Positions 13,236-24,337 of a stretch of 64,000 nt of DNA are shown here, in pieces. Source of the DNA: Vermamoeba vermiformis (taxonomy: Eukaryota; Tubulinea; Echinamoebida). Under the pieces are notes generated by a model. It saw nothing but the letters and a program-made list of their open reading frames with translations. It searched no databases and was not told the DNA's origin. Each line of letters opens with the position of its first letter. Position 1 is the stretch's first letter. Location: NCBI GenBank assembly GCA_045837725.1, contig JBEWZL010000003.1:248001-312000 (forward strand). The letters run 5' to 3'. The position numbers and the translations under genes were made by a program.

Positions 13236-13460
13236 ATGCTCTCGCGAAGACCTCCAGAATTTCCTGCGGCATACAAACTTCGAATGAAGAAGCACACACG
13301 GCCTGTGCCTCCCCCAGCTGATCCAACTGGAGAACTTGCGATAATGGAGGAGCAATTGCGCAATAAGCAGCCTTGGACCTTCGGAAATCGGAGGACAAAT
13401 GTGGAAAAAGTGGCCTACTGTTCTATTCATTCGAGTCCACGTAATCTGGCTCAAAGTTAA
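13236..13460 (+). CDS. Small single-exon protein of unknown function (about 75 residues)
   Basis: The open frame starts at an ATG at 13236 (MLSRRPPEFPAAYKLRMKKH) and ends in TAA at 13458-13460. An in-frame ATG at 13191 would add 15 residues. The product is basic and Pro-rich at the N-terminus (HTRPVPPPADPTGELAIMEE) with a Trp-containing middle (KQPWTFGNRRTNVEKVAY). No signal peptide or membrane span is evident. I do not recognise the family. It sits 178 bp before the next gene on the same strand. Composition and phase argue for coding, but a conserved homologue would be needed to confirm it. Confidence 0.5.
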   Translation: MLSRRPPEFPAAYKLRMKKHTRPVPPPADPTGELAIMEEQLRNKQPWTFGNRRTNVEKVAYCSIHSSPRNLAQS

Positions 13461-13638
13461 ACGATTATCTTGACGCGTGTTTAGAGAATAAACTGATTTT
13501 TTACTAGTAAAACCGTTTATCCTTCTCACGGCAGTGAAATAAATTGGTTACGTATAACCAGGTCCATTATTTTTGTCGTTGTATTATAGTAACCACATAT
13601 TATTTATTTATTTATATTTATACGAGAAGGCTTGAGAG

Positions 13639-16600
13639 ATGGCTGAAAACGAAGTTCTTCGGCGGATACAGGAGGCCAAAAAAAATAAATCGTTGGATCT
13701 CAATTCAATGAGATTAGTAACGTTGCCAAATGAAGTCAAAGATATTCAGCGCCTTCGAAACATTAATTTGTATCGAAATGCGTTCGATAGCATTCCAGAT
13801 GAACTGCTCCAATTTAATTTTTTAGAGAATCTTAATATGTATAGAAACCAAATCACCGAAATACCCAAGGAAATAAGCCAATTATCGAATTTAAGGTAAG
13901 TTCGAAATATTTTCTGCGTTAATAACCGAAAAATTGACTTTCAACGCAATCGTAAATTAATTTGCCAGATCACAAATAGTAATTCAATTGAATTACCCAA
14001 AATTTACTTTGACGCCAACATAATAATTATTTTACAGAATATTGAACTTGGGATCCAACAAACTGTCGCAGATCAATGAAAGTCTATTCGATATTGTGAC
14101 ACTCGAAGAACTAGACTTGTCTAACAATGCAATCACCGTATTAAGCCCCAAAATAGCCCAATTAAAGCAATTACGCGATTTGAAAGTATTTAGAAACAAA
14201 TTGAAGGGTTTGCCTGCAGAGATCGGAGACCTGAAGACATTGAAGAGACTTGATATTAGTTATAATGAACTCGTAGCATTGCCGGCTGAATTCGCAAATT
14301 TAACGGATCTGCAACAACTCAGTAAGTACTTGAGTACCTGTCAAATCAAATTCAATCGGATTGATCTCGGCCTTGAAATTTCTGATGAATTATTTTTAAT
14401 ATGTGCACCATTAAACACGTATATTACTTAATGAATTAAATTAATTTATATTACAATAGCATTGCAGGAAAATCCTCTTCGTTTCCCACCGCCGGATGTC
14501 GTTAAGCGAGGCAGACAAGCCATTCAGAGATACTTAAAAGATGGTACGTATAGAGTCATAATATTATATTGTAGTTATGTTAATATTAACAATAATTTTT
14601 AGACGGTACTGAGGCAAGAGAATGTGAGGCTACTGGCGCGGGATTAACAGGAACAATTGTCGGTCAAACAGCCACTTTTACTATTACTGTACGTACCATA
14701 TTATTGATATATAATTATATTACGCTATTATCTTGCATTTATTACGATTCCTAATTTTATTTATTTTTGACAGTCGAAGAACAAACTTGGCATTCCAAAA
14801 CAAGTCGGTGGTGATCGATATGAAGTGACATTAGTGTTCTTGCCTGATCATCCATTGGCGACGAAAGAAGAGCTTAAAGTATCTTCACCAATGCTGAATA
14901 TTCCTGCTGGTCTCGTCGCGGAACATTTGAACAACACAAATAACTCAAGTGACACGAATAATGATACGACCAAGAATGACGTGGATGATAGTATAATCAG
15001 TCGAAGTGAAAAGAAAGATGAAATTGAAGTCGAAAAAGTCGAAAATGGCGTCGAAGAATCAACGAAAGTTAATGGCCTCGAGACCGCTGAAAATCATAAT
15101 TCTGAGCCCCAGCCGACGCAAGAAATCAACGTCGAAAACACTGAAACTGATAAAGACCGACAAGAGGAGCCTAAAGAAGTGATCGTCGAGGAAAAGAAAG
15201 AAGAAGAGCCCGTGTCACCGAGGCTAGAACCTGTGGTCATACCACCACTCGACTTGCCAACCAAAAAAGAATTAAAGAAGAGTCGTCCTTCATCTACTGC
15301 GGTATCTGAAAAAGGCTTAGAGACTAAACAATTGTCATCTTCCTCATTGTTAGACGATTCAGCTGTCAAGACAAAATCGAATTTGGAAACTTCATTAGAC
15401 GTGTCAGCATTGGACTCGTCATTGGCTCTCGATGCTTCTAATGCACTCGATACATCTAATGTCGTAGAGACTGCTAATGGCGAGAAAAAATCGAGCAAAT
15501 CTAGAAGCAGCAAAAGAAGACGCGAAAAATCGAGCGACAAGTCTGCGGATAAGAAAAAAAGTAGCAGTAAGTACTATTCGCCAATTATTTCAATCATTCG
15601 CGGTGCTAGCGGTTTTTAGCCGATTAATTCTTTTCTAATAAATATATTTCCATTTAGGACGAAAACATAAACGAGAGAGATCCAAGAAAAAGAGTCCGAG
15701 AAGTCCTCGCAACCATACTGAAATTTCGCATGCTACAGCTGATACTTCTTCAGCCGCTCCATCGGAGAATAATACTCCGAGACAACCGTCTCGATCTAAT
15801 GTCAAAGCATCGTCGGATCTAGGCACTAAAAGAAGTAGCATTCCTCATATCGAGAGGACATTAGTCCAAACAGCACCTGCAGCAATAGTGCAGCAGAAAG
15901 TGCAAGAGGATTTGCAAAAGAAGAAAGATGAGCGACCAGATCTGACTAGCCAGTTCGTAGTTACAGGAAATGTTATTGATAATTTGGACGGTACTTACGT
16001 TGCGAACTATCAACCTACATTATCTGGCGTATATGATATGTACGTCACGTTGAATGGCATCAATATCAAAAACAGTCCATTTAGAATTTCCGTGGATGCT
16101 GGTACGTTTCAAAAAAAAATAGCGGTGGACACCACTGCTCTTATTAGATATAGAAAGATATTATATTATGCATCTTACATAAGTTAATGGAATTGGTACT
16201 AATGGAGGTTTAATTATAGATCTGAGATCCGAGCTGACAAAACTGAAAGAGTTATTTTGGGCGCAAAAGAAGCGAGCCGATGAGCTTCAAAAAGAACTCA
16301 ACGAGACTAAAATTACAGTTAATGAGCTAACTGATTGGCTAAAGAGCGAAGAGAAAGCCAAGTACGAACTAGAGCAACAAAACACTCGGCTGAAGAACGA
16401 ATTGACGTTCTTAAAACAAATGGCTGCTAATATGACCTCGTCTCAGCCTGTACCTAATGCCGTTAATACTCCTAAGCCTAAAGGAAAACGTCGAAGAAGC
16501 AATAGAAGATCTTACCATCCTTCGGTACGCGACCTCTAGATCCGCATTATTTTTACTTATTTATCCCCATAATTGCGAGTTTTTATCTTATTAATCGTAT

Positions 16601-17419
16601 TTAGGCCATTAATAACTTCGAAGAGAGCGAAAACGCTTCACAAAAAGGGTCAAAGAAACACGTCCCCCAAGTTAGCGCTAGTAACGATTTCGATGGCATT
16701 ATTCGACAAAAATCAGCGCCAAATTGGAAAAGAAACAGACCGACGTAAGATTTATTGCTTAATAATGCTTGTAGGGGCGAGCGCTAACGAGACTATTTTG
16801 TAGCGTTCGAAGAGAGAATAGCGAGCCAGTTCCTAACGAACCTTCGCACGCATCGACGCCTGTGAAGCCTAGATATGTACCTGTAAGTATAGTTACCATA
16901 TTGTACGTACTTAAACTCCAGTCTAATGCTGTTTTCGTATTGCAGAAGAAGATCGACGAAAATGTTGAGCAAAATACCTTAGAAAACACGAATATTGAGG
17001 CTGTCGACCTTGGTAGTGCCGCGGTCGTTACTTCTCCTAGGAAGAGAAACACGGTAACAATCAACGATGAGAAATCGAACAACGAGTCGATCGCATCCAA
17101 CAACAATAGCAAGAGCGATTTTCAAGCGTCGGCAAAAAAGAGAAAATCCGATAAGAGAAGAACTCCAGCTTCGAAGAACAAACGATCAAGTATGATCCTT
17201 GGAGAAGGAGGAGAAGAAGGAGATCAGAAAAAAGCTGGATTTAAAGAAAAACTGAATTTCTGGCGAAGAATATTTGATAAGAAAGAAAAGGAAGTGAATT
17301 ACGTTCGAAAGGGGTCTAGGGCTTCAAAGAGCGCTCAAAATAAGGAAGACAAGAAGAGCAACAACAATAATGAGAAAGTTGAAGCTAAGCTCGAAGAGCA
17401 GTCTTTAGAACAATGGTAA
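13639..17419 (+). CDS. LRR protein with an interrupted filamin-type Ig repeat and coiled coil
   Basis: The start is the ATG at 13639. About seven SHOC2-type leucine-rich repeats follow (LRNINLYRNAFDSIPDELL; LEELDLSNNAITVL; LKRLDISYNELVALP), capped by NPLRFPPPDVVKRGRQAIQRY. A filamin repeat then begins (ECEATGAGLTGTIVGQTATF, then KNKLGIPKQVGGDRYEVTL). It breaks into an acidic, Ser/Glu/Lys-rich insert of roughly 350 residues (about 14880-15940). The second half of the same fold then resumes: VIDNLDGTYVANYQPTLSGV, then KNSPFRISVDA. A coiled coil follows (about 16220-16420: LRSELTKLKELFWAQKKRAD) and a long basic, Ser-rich tail. LRR and filamin folds mediate protein contact, the latter often near actin. 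Function is unknown; a scaffold role is an inference. Confidence 0.85.
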
Positions 17420-17541
17420 AAGTCAATAAAAAGCGCAATTAAAAATGTTAAAAGAGGCGACGCCTCTGTTAAAACGAATTCAAGTCGATTGACGCGAACC
17501 AAATCCAGATCAGTTTCTATTTTTCGATCGAACAACCACAA

Positions 17542-20500
17542 ATGAAGTTCTATTTGCACTTCGAAGAAACTCCTAGCTTTACGTATATTATTAAGAATGC
17601 CGACGATAATTTAACTATTGCACAAGTTAAAAGTGTAAGTAGATGACAATGCGTGACGTCATTATGACCGGATTAGCTTCAAAATAAGTTTCTTATCTAA
17701 TTATGAACATTTTAGCAATTTGTAGCAGCTTATAATGCTAAACATGGCTCTCAAAGAACTTTAACTGAAGGTGATATTCAGCTTGTGAACGACAGGTATT
17801 TATTTCTAATTATTAATTATTTTAATGGACCTTTAATAATATTTTCGTAGTCATGAATACATATACAACAATACAACTCATTTATTGCATAAATAAAAAT
17901 ATTGAAAAATAATACAAGCCAGATCAAAGATTTTTTGTTGGCGATCGGAATTAATGTTTCATTATTTAGAAAAAAACAGTTGAATGATACCTCCAAAGCA
18001 ACGAAAGTAATCTCCGAAGGCGAGGACATTCAAGTATTGTTTTCTGGCAGTGCTACCACGACCGGATCTACTCCGAGCGTTCCGGTTGTGTCAGCTCCAG
18101 TCACTCCATCGAACCCCTCTGCGACATTTATCGGTCAAAAATACAAAAAGTTCGAGAACATGAAATTAGACGACGATGAAGAGCCTCCTAAGCCTACTGA
18201 AGTCAAGCCAGGTAAAATAACAAACAAATTGGATCTGTTCAGTTAAGCCATGAAAGTTAATCTCTAAAAATATAAATAATTTGATTAGCTGAAGAAAAGC
18301 CCAAAGAAAAGAGCACAATCGATGACTTGTCGCCGAAAGAAAAAGAGACACTGGCAGGTGAGTGCAAACCGGAGTTGATTTTACGATTGCAGTTATTAAT
18401 TAATATCTATTAGAAACTGTTAAAGAACAGGGAAACGAGTATATGAAAAACAAACAATACAAAGAGGCCATTGATAAGGTAAGTCTTGCAGCCAGTTTAA
18501 TGACCGCCTTGTCTGATATTTACCGTATTTAGTATACAATGGCAATCACACTGGACCCCACAAAATCAGCGTACTTTAACAACCGTTCTCAAGCCCACTT
18601 ATCTTTGCAACAATTCGACGGTACAGTAACAGATGTCACGCGTCAAAATTTTAATTTAATTCTAATGTGAAACCTAAAATAGAGGCATTACGCGATGCAT
18701 CGAGCTGTTTAGAATTAGAACCAACGAACACTAAAGCAATTTTCCGTAAGGGAGTTGCACTGTTTAATTTGAAGTCGTACAGTTCAGCTCTTGACACCTT
18801 CCAAAACGGCATGTCCCTGCCATTAGTAGCCGTTCAAAAGACTGGTAAGCATAGTGATAATATAATAGGTCTCGGGCTAATTATGAACGTTTATCTTAGA
18901 GTTCAAAAGCTATATTGAGAAGTGCAAAGATGCGTTGAAAAGGTTGTCCGAGACCGCGAGTGCATCGAAAGAAATTAGCGAGAACGATGATATGCCCACT
19001 CAAATTCAAAAGGCTATGGTTGCCATTGATGAGTGCTGCAAAAATGATAACTATCAGGTACGTAGCTATCAATTAGCAAATGCAATAGTAATCACAAATT
19101 GACACGTGTCATTTAGCAAGCGATATCGATTTTGAACCAAGTTATTGCTGTCGACAATGCCAATTTGACAGCACTACTGAAGGCTGGTTCGATTTACTTC
19201 GATGCTAACAAGCTTGATGAAGCTCTTGCTTATTATACATTAGCTTTCAAATATCACGCTGAAAATCTCACCGTTCAAGAGAAGTACGTAGCGTTTACAT
19301 AAAAGTTTTCCTTATTAAGAAATTAATGCCGTTACGTAGGATGGGTGATGTATATTACGCGAGAAAAGACTACGAATTGGCGATCAAGTTCTACGGATCT
19401 GTTATCAACCTCGCTAAGGAACAAAAGAACACTGAGCTTGAGACTAACATGAAGATTAAGATCGGAAAGGCGTTCTACGCTAAGGGCGAAAAAGATACCG
19501 CGACTGCATTCTGGGGCGTAAGTAGCAATGAATCTATCGACCAAATTTACCATTTCTAATTGCATTTTAGAACGTCCTTCAAGCCAACGAAGAACATTTC
19601 GAGGGGTTATATAACTATGCTATTTATTTGAAAGATTCGGGCAAGAAGCCTGACGCCTTGAGAATCGTATTGAACTTGTTGATTAAGAAGTCTGGTACGT
19701 CCTTTGATACATTCGTATTTCCTTTTATGGCAATCGATACTAACAAAATCACGTGCTCTCAGACCATGAAGGCGTCCGTGAACAATTGGCCGATTTGATT
19801 AAAGGCCCAGGAGGACTAGATATGCTGAAAGATGAGCTCAAACAAGTGCCTTCATCTGCCCCTGCCCTCGCGTTCTTAGCTACAATTATCAAGGACTACG
19901 GTGCTGTTGACGAGTCAGCACAGCTTTATAAAGACGCTTCGACACTCAAGCCCGATAACACTTCTTACGTCCTCAATCTCGTGCACGGATACGAATTACT
20001 AAATAAGGCAAGTATAGCTCGTGTTATCGTAGACGCGGCTAATGGATTTTCATTTAGTATCAAGAAGCGTTCCAGACTGTGAAAGATTTTTGTCGTCGCA
20101 ACAAACAAATGCACGTGAGCAATGTGACCTGTGCTCAAGTGTACAACTGCATTGCGTACATGGACAGCATCGAGGACTTTAAGAGTTACAAGGTTGGCAA
20201 AGACGTCATTGACGCTGCTAAACAGAAACAAGTCGAGAAATTGACGTTCAACGTGGCACCTGTCAAACCCCTGAATGAGGACTATAACCCCGAAGAGCTC
20301 GATATTTTAGCCCTGTGGTGCACCCTCGTCAAAGTCTTATTTGCCGTTGGTGTCTTAGATATTCTCCCTGAGATCATTGCCTTAATTAGTAAGTCTAAAA
20401 AATTTCCCAAAACTCTGACCTCCAGATCTATTTTGGGTCAAAAAGTTTCGACCAGTTTTTATTATGATTAGAGTTTCTAATCATTACAACACAGATCCGG

Positions 20501-21391
20501 TCCGAGAAGGCCGTGCAATGCACACAACTTTGATTCGCAACGAGCACGCGTACTTCATGCAGATCGCACAAGTCATGTCGAGCTTGCCCATGCCGATCCC
20601 GACGAACTTGCCGATACTATATTTGGCAGGTGACAGTCACAGCATGTCATCGGCGTGGCGTACAATTGAGTTCAAAGGTCAACAACATTTAATTAGGCCG
20701 TTGTTAGTCACTGGACTTAAAGCCTGGCACTTGCGACCTGAGAGCAAGTTCTATCCTAAAAATAACTTCTATAATGTCGTGCCACAAGGTAGGAATGGCA
20801 CTTCATATACAAATACTAATTATTATTTGTACTATTAATATTAACGCATGATTTTCAGCACCTCGCGGATCCAACGTCATCTTTTTGTTCGGTGAAATTG
20901 ATTGCCGTGAAGGATTCATCATTTCCGTGCGAAAGTGCCGATACAAGGTACCTTCATAAACAATACATAATAAGGAAATGTAATTCAATTGCTCTTTCTT
21001 TATTAGGACTTGGAAGAAGCTGCGACAGTCACTATCAAAATATATTTGCAAGCTCTGAAAGAATTGAAAGAAAAGTACGAATGGAATATCTACATCCATC
21101 CAGTGGCACCTGTCATTGATGTAACAAGGTAAGTGCCGTTCACTGAACCAAAATTTCCTTACTACAGCCAAGATCTAAACGTTTTTTGTACAAAGGCCTA
21201 TCGTGGTGACCTACAATAAGATTCTTAAGGAACACGTTCAAAAGGCACCTGAATTCAAGTGGTTAGATTTCTTCGACGATTTAGTGACGGACAACCAAAC
21301 CAAATTGAACTCTTTGTACGATCTCGATGGAACGCATCTGCATCCACGATACTTGTCGTTAGTTGAGCGTGCATTGAAGCAACGTGACTAA
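17542..21391 (+). CDS. TPR protein with ubiquitin-like N-terminus and C-terminal SGNH-type domain
   Basis: The ATG is at 17542, only 122 bp after the previous stop. The N-terminal 110 or so residues (MKFYLHFEETPSFTYIIKNA to ISEGEDIQVLF) look like a beta-grasp, ubiquitin-like fold. From about 18420 come TPR helices: KEQGNEYMKNKQYKEAIDKY, DPTKSAYFNNRSQAHLSLQQ, LDEALAYYTLAFKYHAENL, and RMGDVYYARKDYELAIKFYG. The C-terminus (20620-21391) has the blocks of an SGNH hydrolase-like fold: LAGDSHSMS (block I), FGEIDCREG (block III position) and DGTHLHPRY (block V Asp/His). That implies a possible esterase or a substrate-binding relic. Neighbouring genes give no pathway. Exons are numerous and introns short. 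The domain calls are good; the enzymatic role is unproven. Confidence 0.8.
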
Positions 21392-21549
21392 GATAAAAAG
21401 GAGTGAATGGAAAACGAAAGTTTGTTGTCTTTATCGCAGAAAAAGTTCGGCTTTTTCTAACCCCGACGAACGTCAAAAAAAGTGTCATTTTTGCTGTTGC
21501 CAAACAAAGGAACATCACTTCTTGGTTTGATTTGTTAAACATTTAAATT

Positions 21550-24207
21550 ATGGAGGAAAACGGAAGCAAAAGGAAAGCTGAGACCGACGCAAATAGCAGA
21601 TCGGGCAGTAAGATTTTTTGAAACAAAGACGTATGGCAATTTAAATTAAATATTTAATTTTATAGAACGTATTAAACAAGATCGAGGTGAAGGTAAGTTA
21701 AATGGGGTTCTTCTCGCAAGAATAATTTCAATTTTTTTGTGGTACGCTAGTGTTCAATTTACACACGGCTCATACTCCTAAATAATATAATTGTATTCTT
21801 ATTGTGTACGATTAGATAGTATTACGGTGATAAAAGAAGGAGTGCTTCGCGTGCTTATCCCGGACAAGCAACAACACGGCTGGAAAGATGCTACGGTCAA
21901 ATTATATTCGAACTCCGATTTAGAATGGAAAATAACATCGAGTATCGAGAGCGTACCTTCTCATATGAAATGCGGACGCAGTCGTGTTAAGCCTGGCGAA
22001 TCCGCTGTCCCAGTGCCTGATGCCGATTATGTGGGCTTGTTTTGCCTTAGAAATATTCGTCAATATTGGAAGTTTATTATGCAAAACACTCTATTGTTTG
22101 CTTCAAAAGATCCGAATGTAAGTGAATTCTTTCTGAAGATCGATCTGACCGGATTTGTTTAAACAGGAAGGAGAAAGATGGATGCATCTCATTAATTATA
22201 CGAGATTAAAATGTACAACAGAGTTACGTAAGCACAACCATCCTTTGACTCCTTGCGAGGCGGAAGACATTGGATTTGTTCCGCATCCGTCGGATCACCC
22301 GAAGATTGGTCCTTCAGTTATAAATAGCTCAGCTGAAGACCTCGAGTGCAGTTATTGTGGTACACATATGCATGCTTGCAAAGGTATTACCTAAATTTCA
22401 ATCTAGATCCTGGAGCTCAAATTTATTGTGTTCTATTTTTAGCTCAACACTGCGAGTTCTGCAATTATGATATCTGTGACGAGTGCGCACAAGAAGTAGA
22501 TCGACAAGTAGCACAGCTGGTCCATTCCTCAAACCACCCACAACATCCGTTAGTCAAACTCAACACCGTCAATGACCCGTCATGGTTCACGACTGACTAC
22601 GACACCTCGTACATTTGCGATGTGTGCAATGTACTGAGCAACGGACCAGTGTATCATTGTGTCGAGTGTGGCAATTACGACGAGTGCCCTAATTGCTTCA
22701 AACAGCTCGTGACAGATCCGCCAGAGGAAGAAGTGTCTAATGATAACGAGATGCAATTAGACGTGGGATTGCTGTCACATGTCATTACCAAATCTGGAAA
22801 TGTCTACGAACTCAACAAGCGAAATAATTAGCAAAGTATTGCAAGCAGCGAGCATGATCACGACAAAGTGTTGGGACGTGTCACAGATCGACTCCGCACC
22901 AGTACCTTCAGCGTACTTTGAAGTGACATTCCATCATCTCGAAGGTCAGTACGTGAGTGTGGGTGTTGGCAATCAGATCTTCGTTCAGAATCAACTGCTC
23001 GGCTACGAACAAAACAGCTTCGGGTACTGCAACAACGGACACGTGACTCAAAACGTTGGCACGAACTTGCAGATGTTACCTTCTTACCGAAATGGTACGG
23101 CACTGAGTACGATACTTGACATTAATCGACACTTTTGTTTGACAGGTGACACTGTTGGCGTTGGAATGTTATTGGACTCGTTCAACATGCGTCGATTGTA
23201 CTTCACGAAGAACGGACAGCTGCTTGGTACGCCATTAACATTCGTTCCAGATCTAAACTAATAACTAACTAAATCTATGACTAGGATGCTTCAATGAACG
23301 AGTTCATGTTGGCATGGATTGCTTCCCAGGCGTGTCATTCACTCCGAACACGTGTCAACAACTCAAGTTCTCAGTCAACACGACAGGACCATTCATGTTC
23401 GATCCAAGTTGTATTCCTGATTATAGAAGTACGAGAGAAAACTGGTTCGAGCAGATGCCCACTGAACTTATTGTAAAGTGCCTCTCAACAGCGGCTCAAA
23501 TGCACCAACAAGTCGCCGAGTTTTTCAATGTACGGTAGCAAGATATGTTACATTACAAGCATCCTAATGCGTTTCGTAGATCTCGAAGACATTATCATCT
23601 GTGGCAAGCAATAACGAGATCTGGAAGTCATTGTTCTTACAGAGGTGGCCGATGCAAAACTCGAAGTTGAAGATCAAATCGTGGATGAAGTTTTACAAGC
23701 GACGTCATGACACTTCTAAACGAGTCATTGATGACATGTGGCACAACGCACCCCAATACAGGGATGGCCCTCATTTCATTGGTAAGATGGTCATACTAAC
23801 TTATGACGCTCAGTGACACTTTTGACACTTCATTCTCAGAAAATTGTGACTTCGAGTTTGAGTGTCCGTTGATAGTCGAGGATTTATTTTCAAAGGAAAT
23901 CGACGAAAAAGGCAACGCCCATTGCGATAAATGCAATAAAACAGTGTACAAAGGTAAGAACGTTTTCGATTTTTCGAGGGTTAGGGTTTGACATCCAATT
24001 TTTTTTTTGACAGTTGAAGACAAAGAGACGTTAGAGCAATATGCTGCAATGGGCCGCTGCGTGAGTTTAGTTGTTCAGCCAAAATTGCCGTGGAGAGTAC
24101 TACCTACGCGCCATGGCGGAGTTATTTCAATGCCTCATACGCGCAAACAACCTGCAGTTCCCCCACCTTTCCCCAATGTACAACAGAGACGCACATTCAA
24201 AAAATAA
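21550..24207 (+). CDS. PH-like / ZZ / SPRY / F-box protein, copy 1
   Basis: The ATG is at 21550. After two tiny exons a PH-like region appears (about 21820-22290): KEGVLRVLIPDKQQHGWKDA, then a closing helix GERWMHLINYTRLK with the typical Trp. Two Cys-rich fingers of ZZ/DC1 type follow: CEFCNYDICDECAQEVD, NHPQHPLVKL, and CDVCNVLSNGPVYHCVECGN. A SPRY domain spans about 22850-23440 (KCWDVSQIDSAPVPSAYFEV; RRLYFTKNGQLLG; GMDCFPGVSFTPNTC). An F-box-like segment comes next (WFEQMPTELIVKCLS, then SNNEIWKSLFLQRWP), and a last Cys pair (CDKCNKTVYK). The product would be an SCF substrate receptor in which SPRY or PH recognises the target. A paralogue follows 130 bp downstream. Exact exon ends in the F-box part are uncertain. 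Confidence 0.75.
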
Positions 24208-24337
24208 TCGCAAAATTTGTGTTTGTTGGCGGTCTTAGAAATAAAATTGGTTAGGTTTGGATCAAATGTCAAACACTTGGTTGGAACACCACAGCTTCTT
24301 TTTGTAAAAAGAGAAATCAAAATCAAATTATAGTCGT

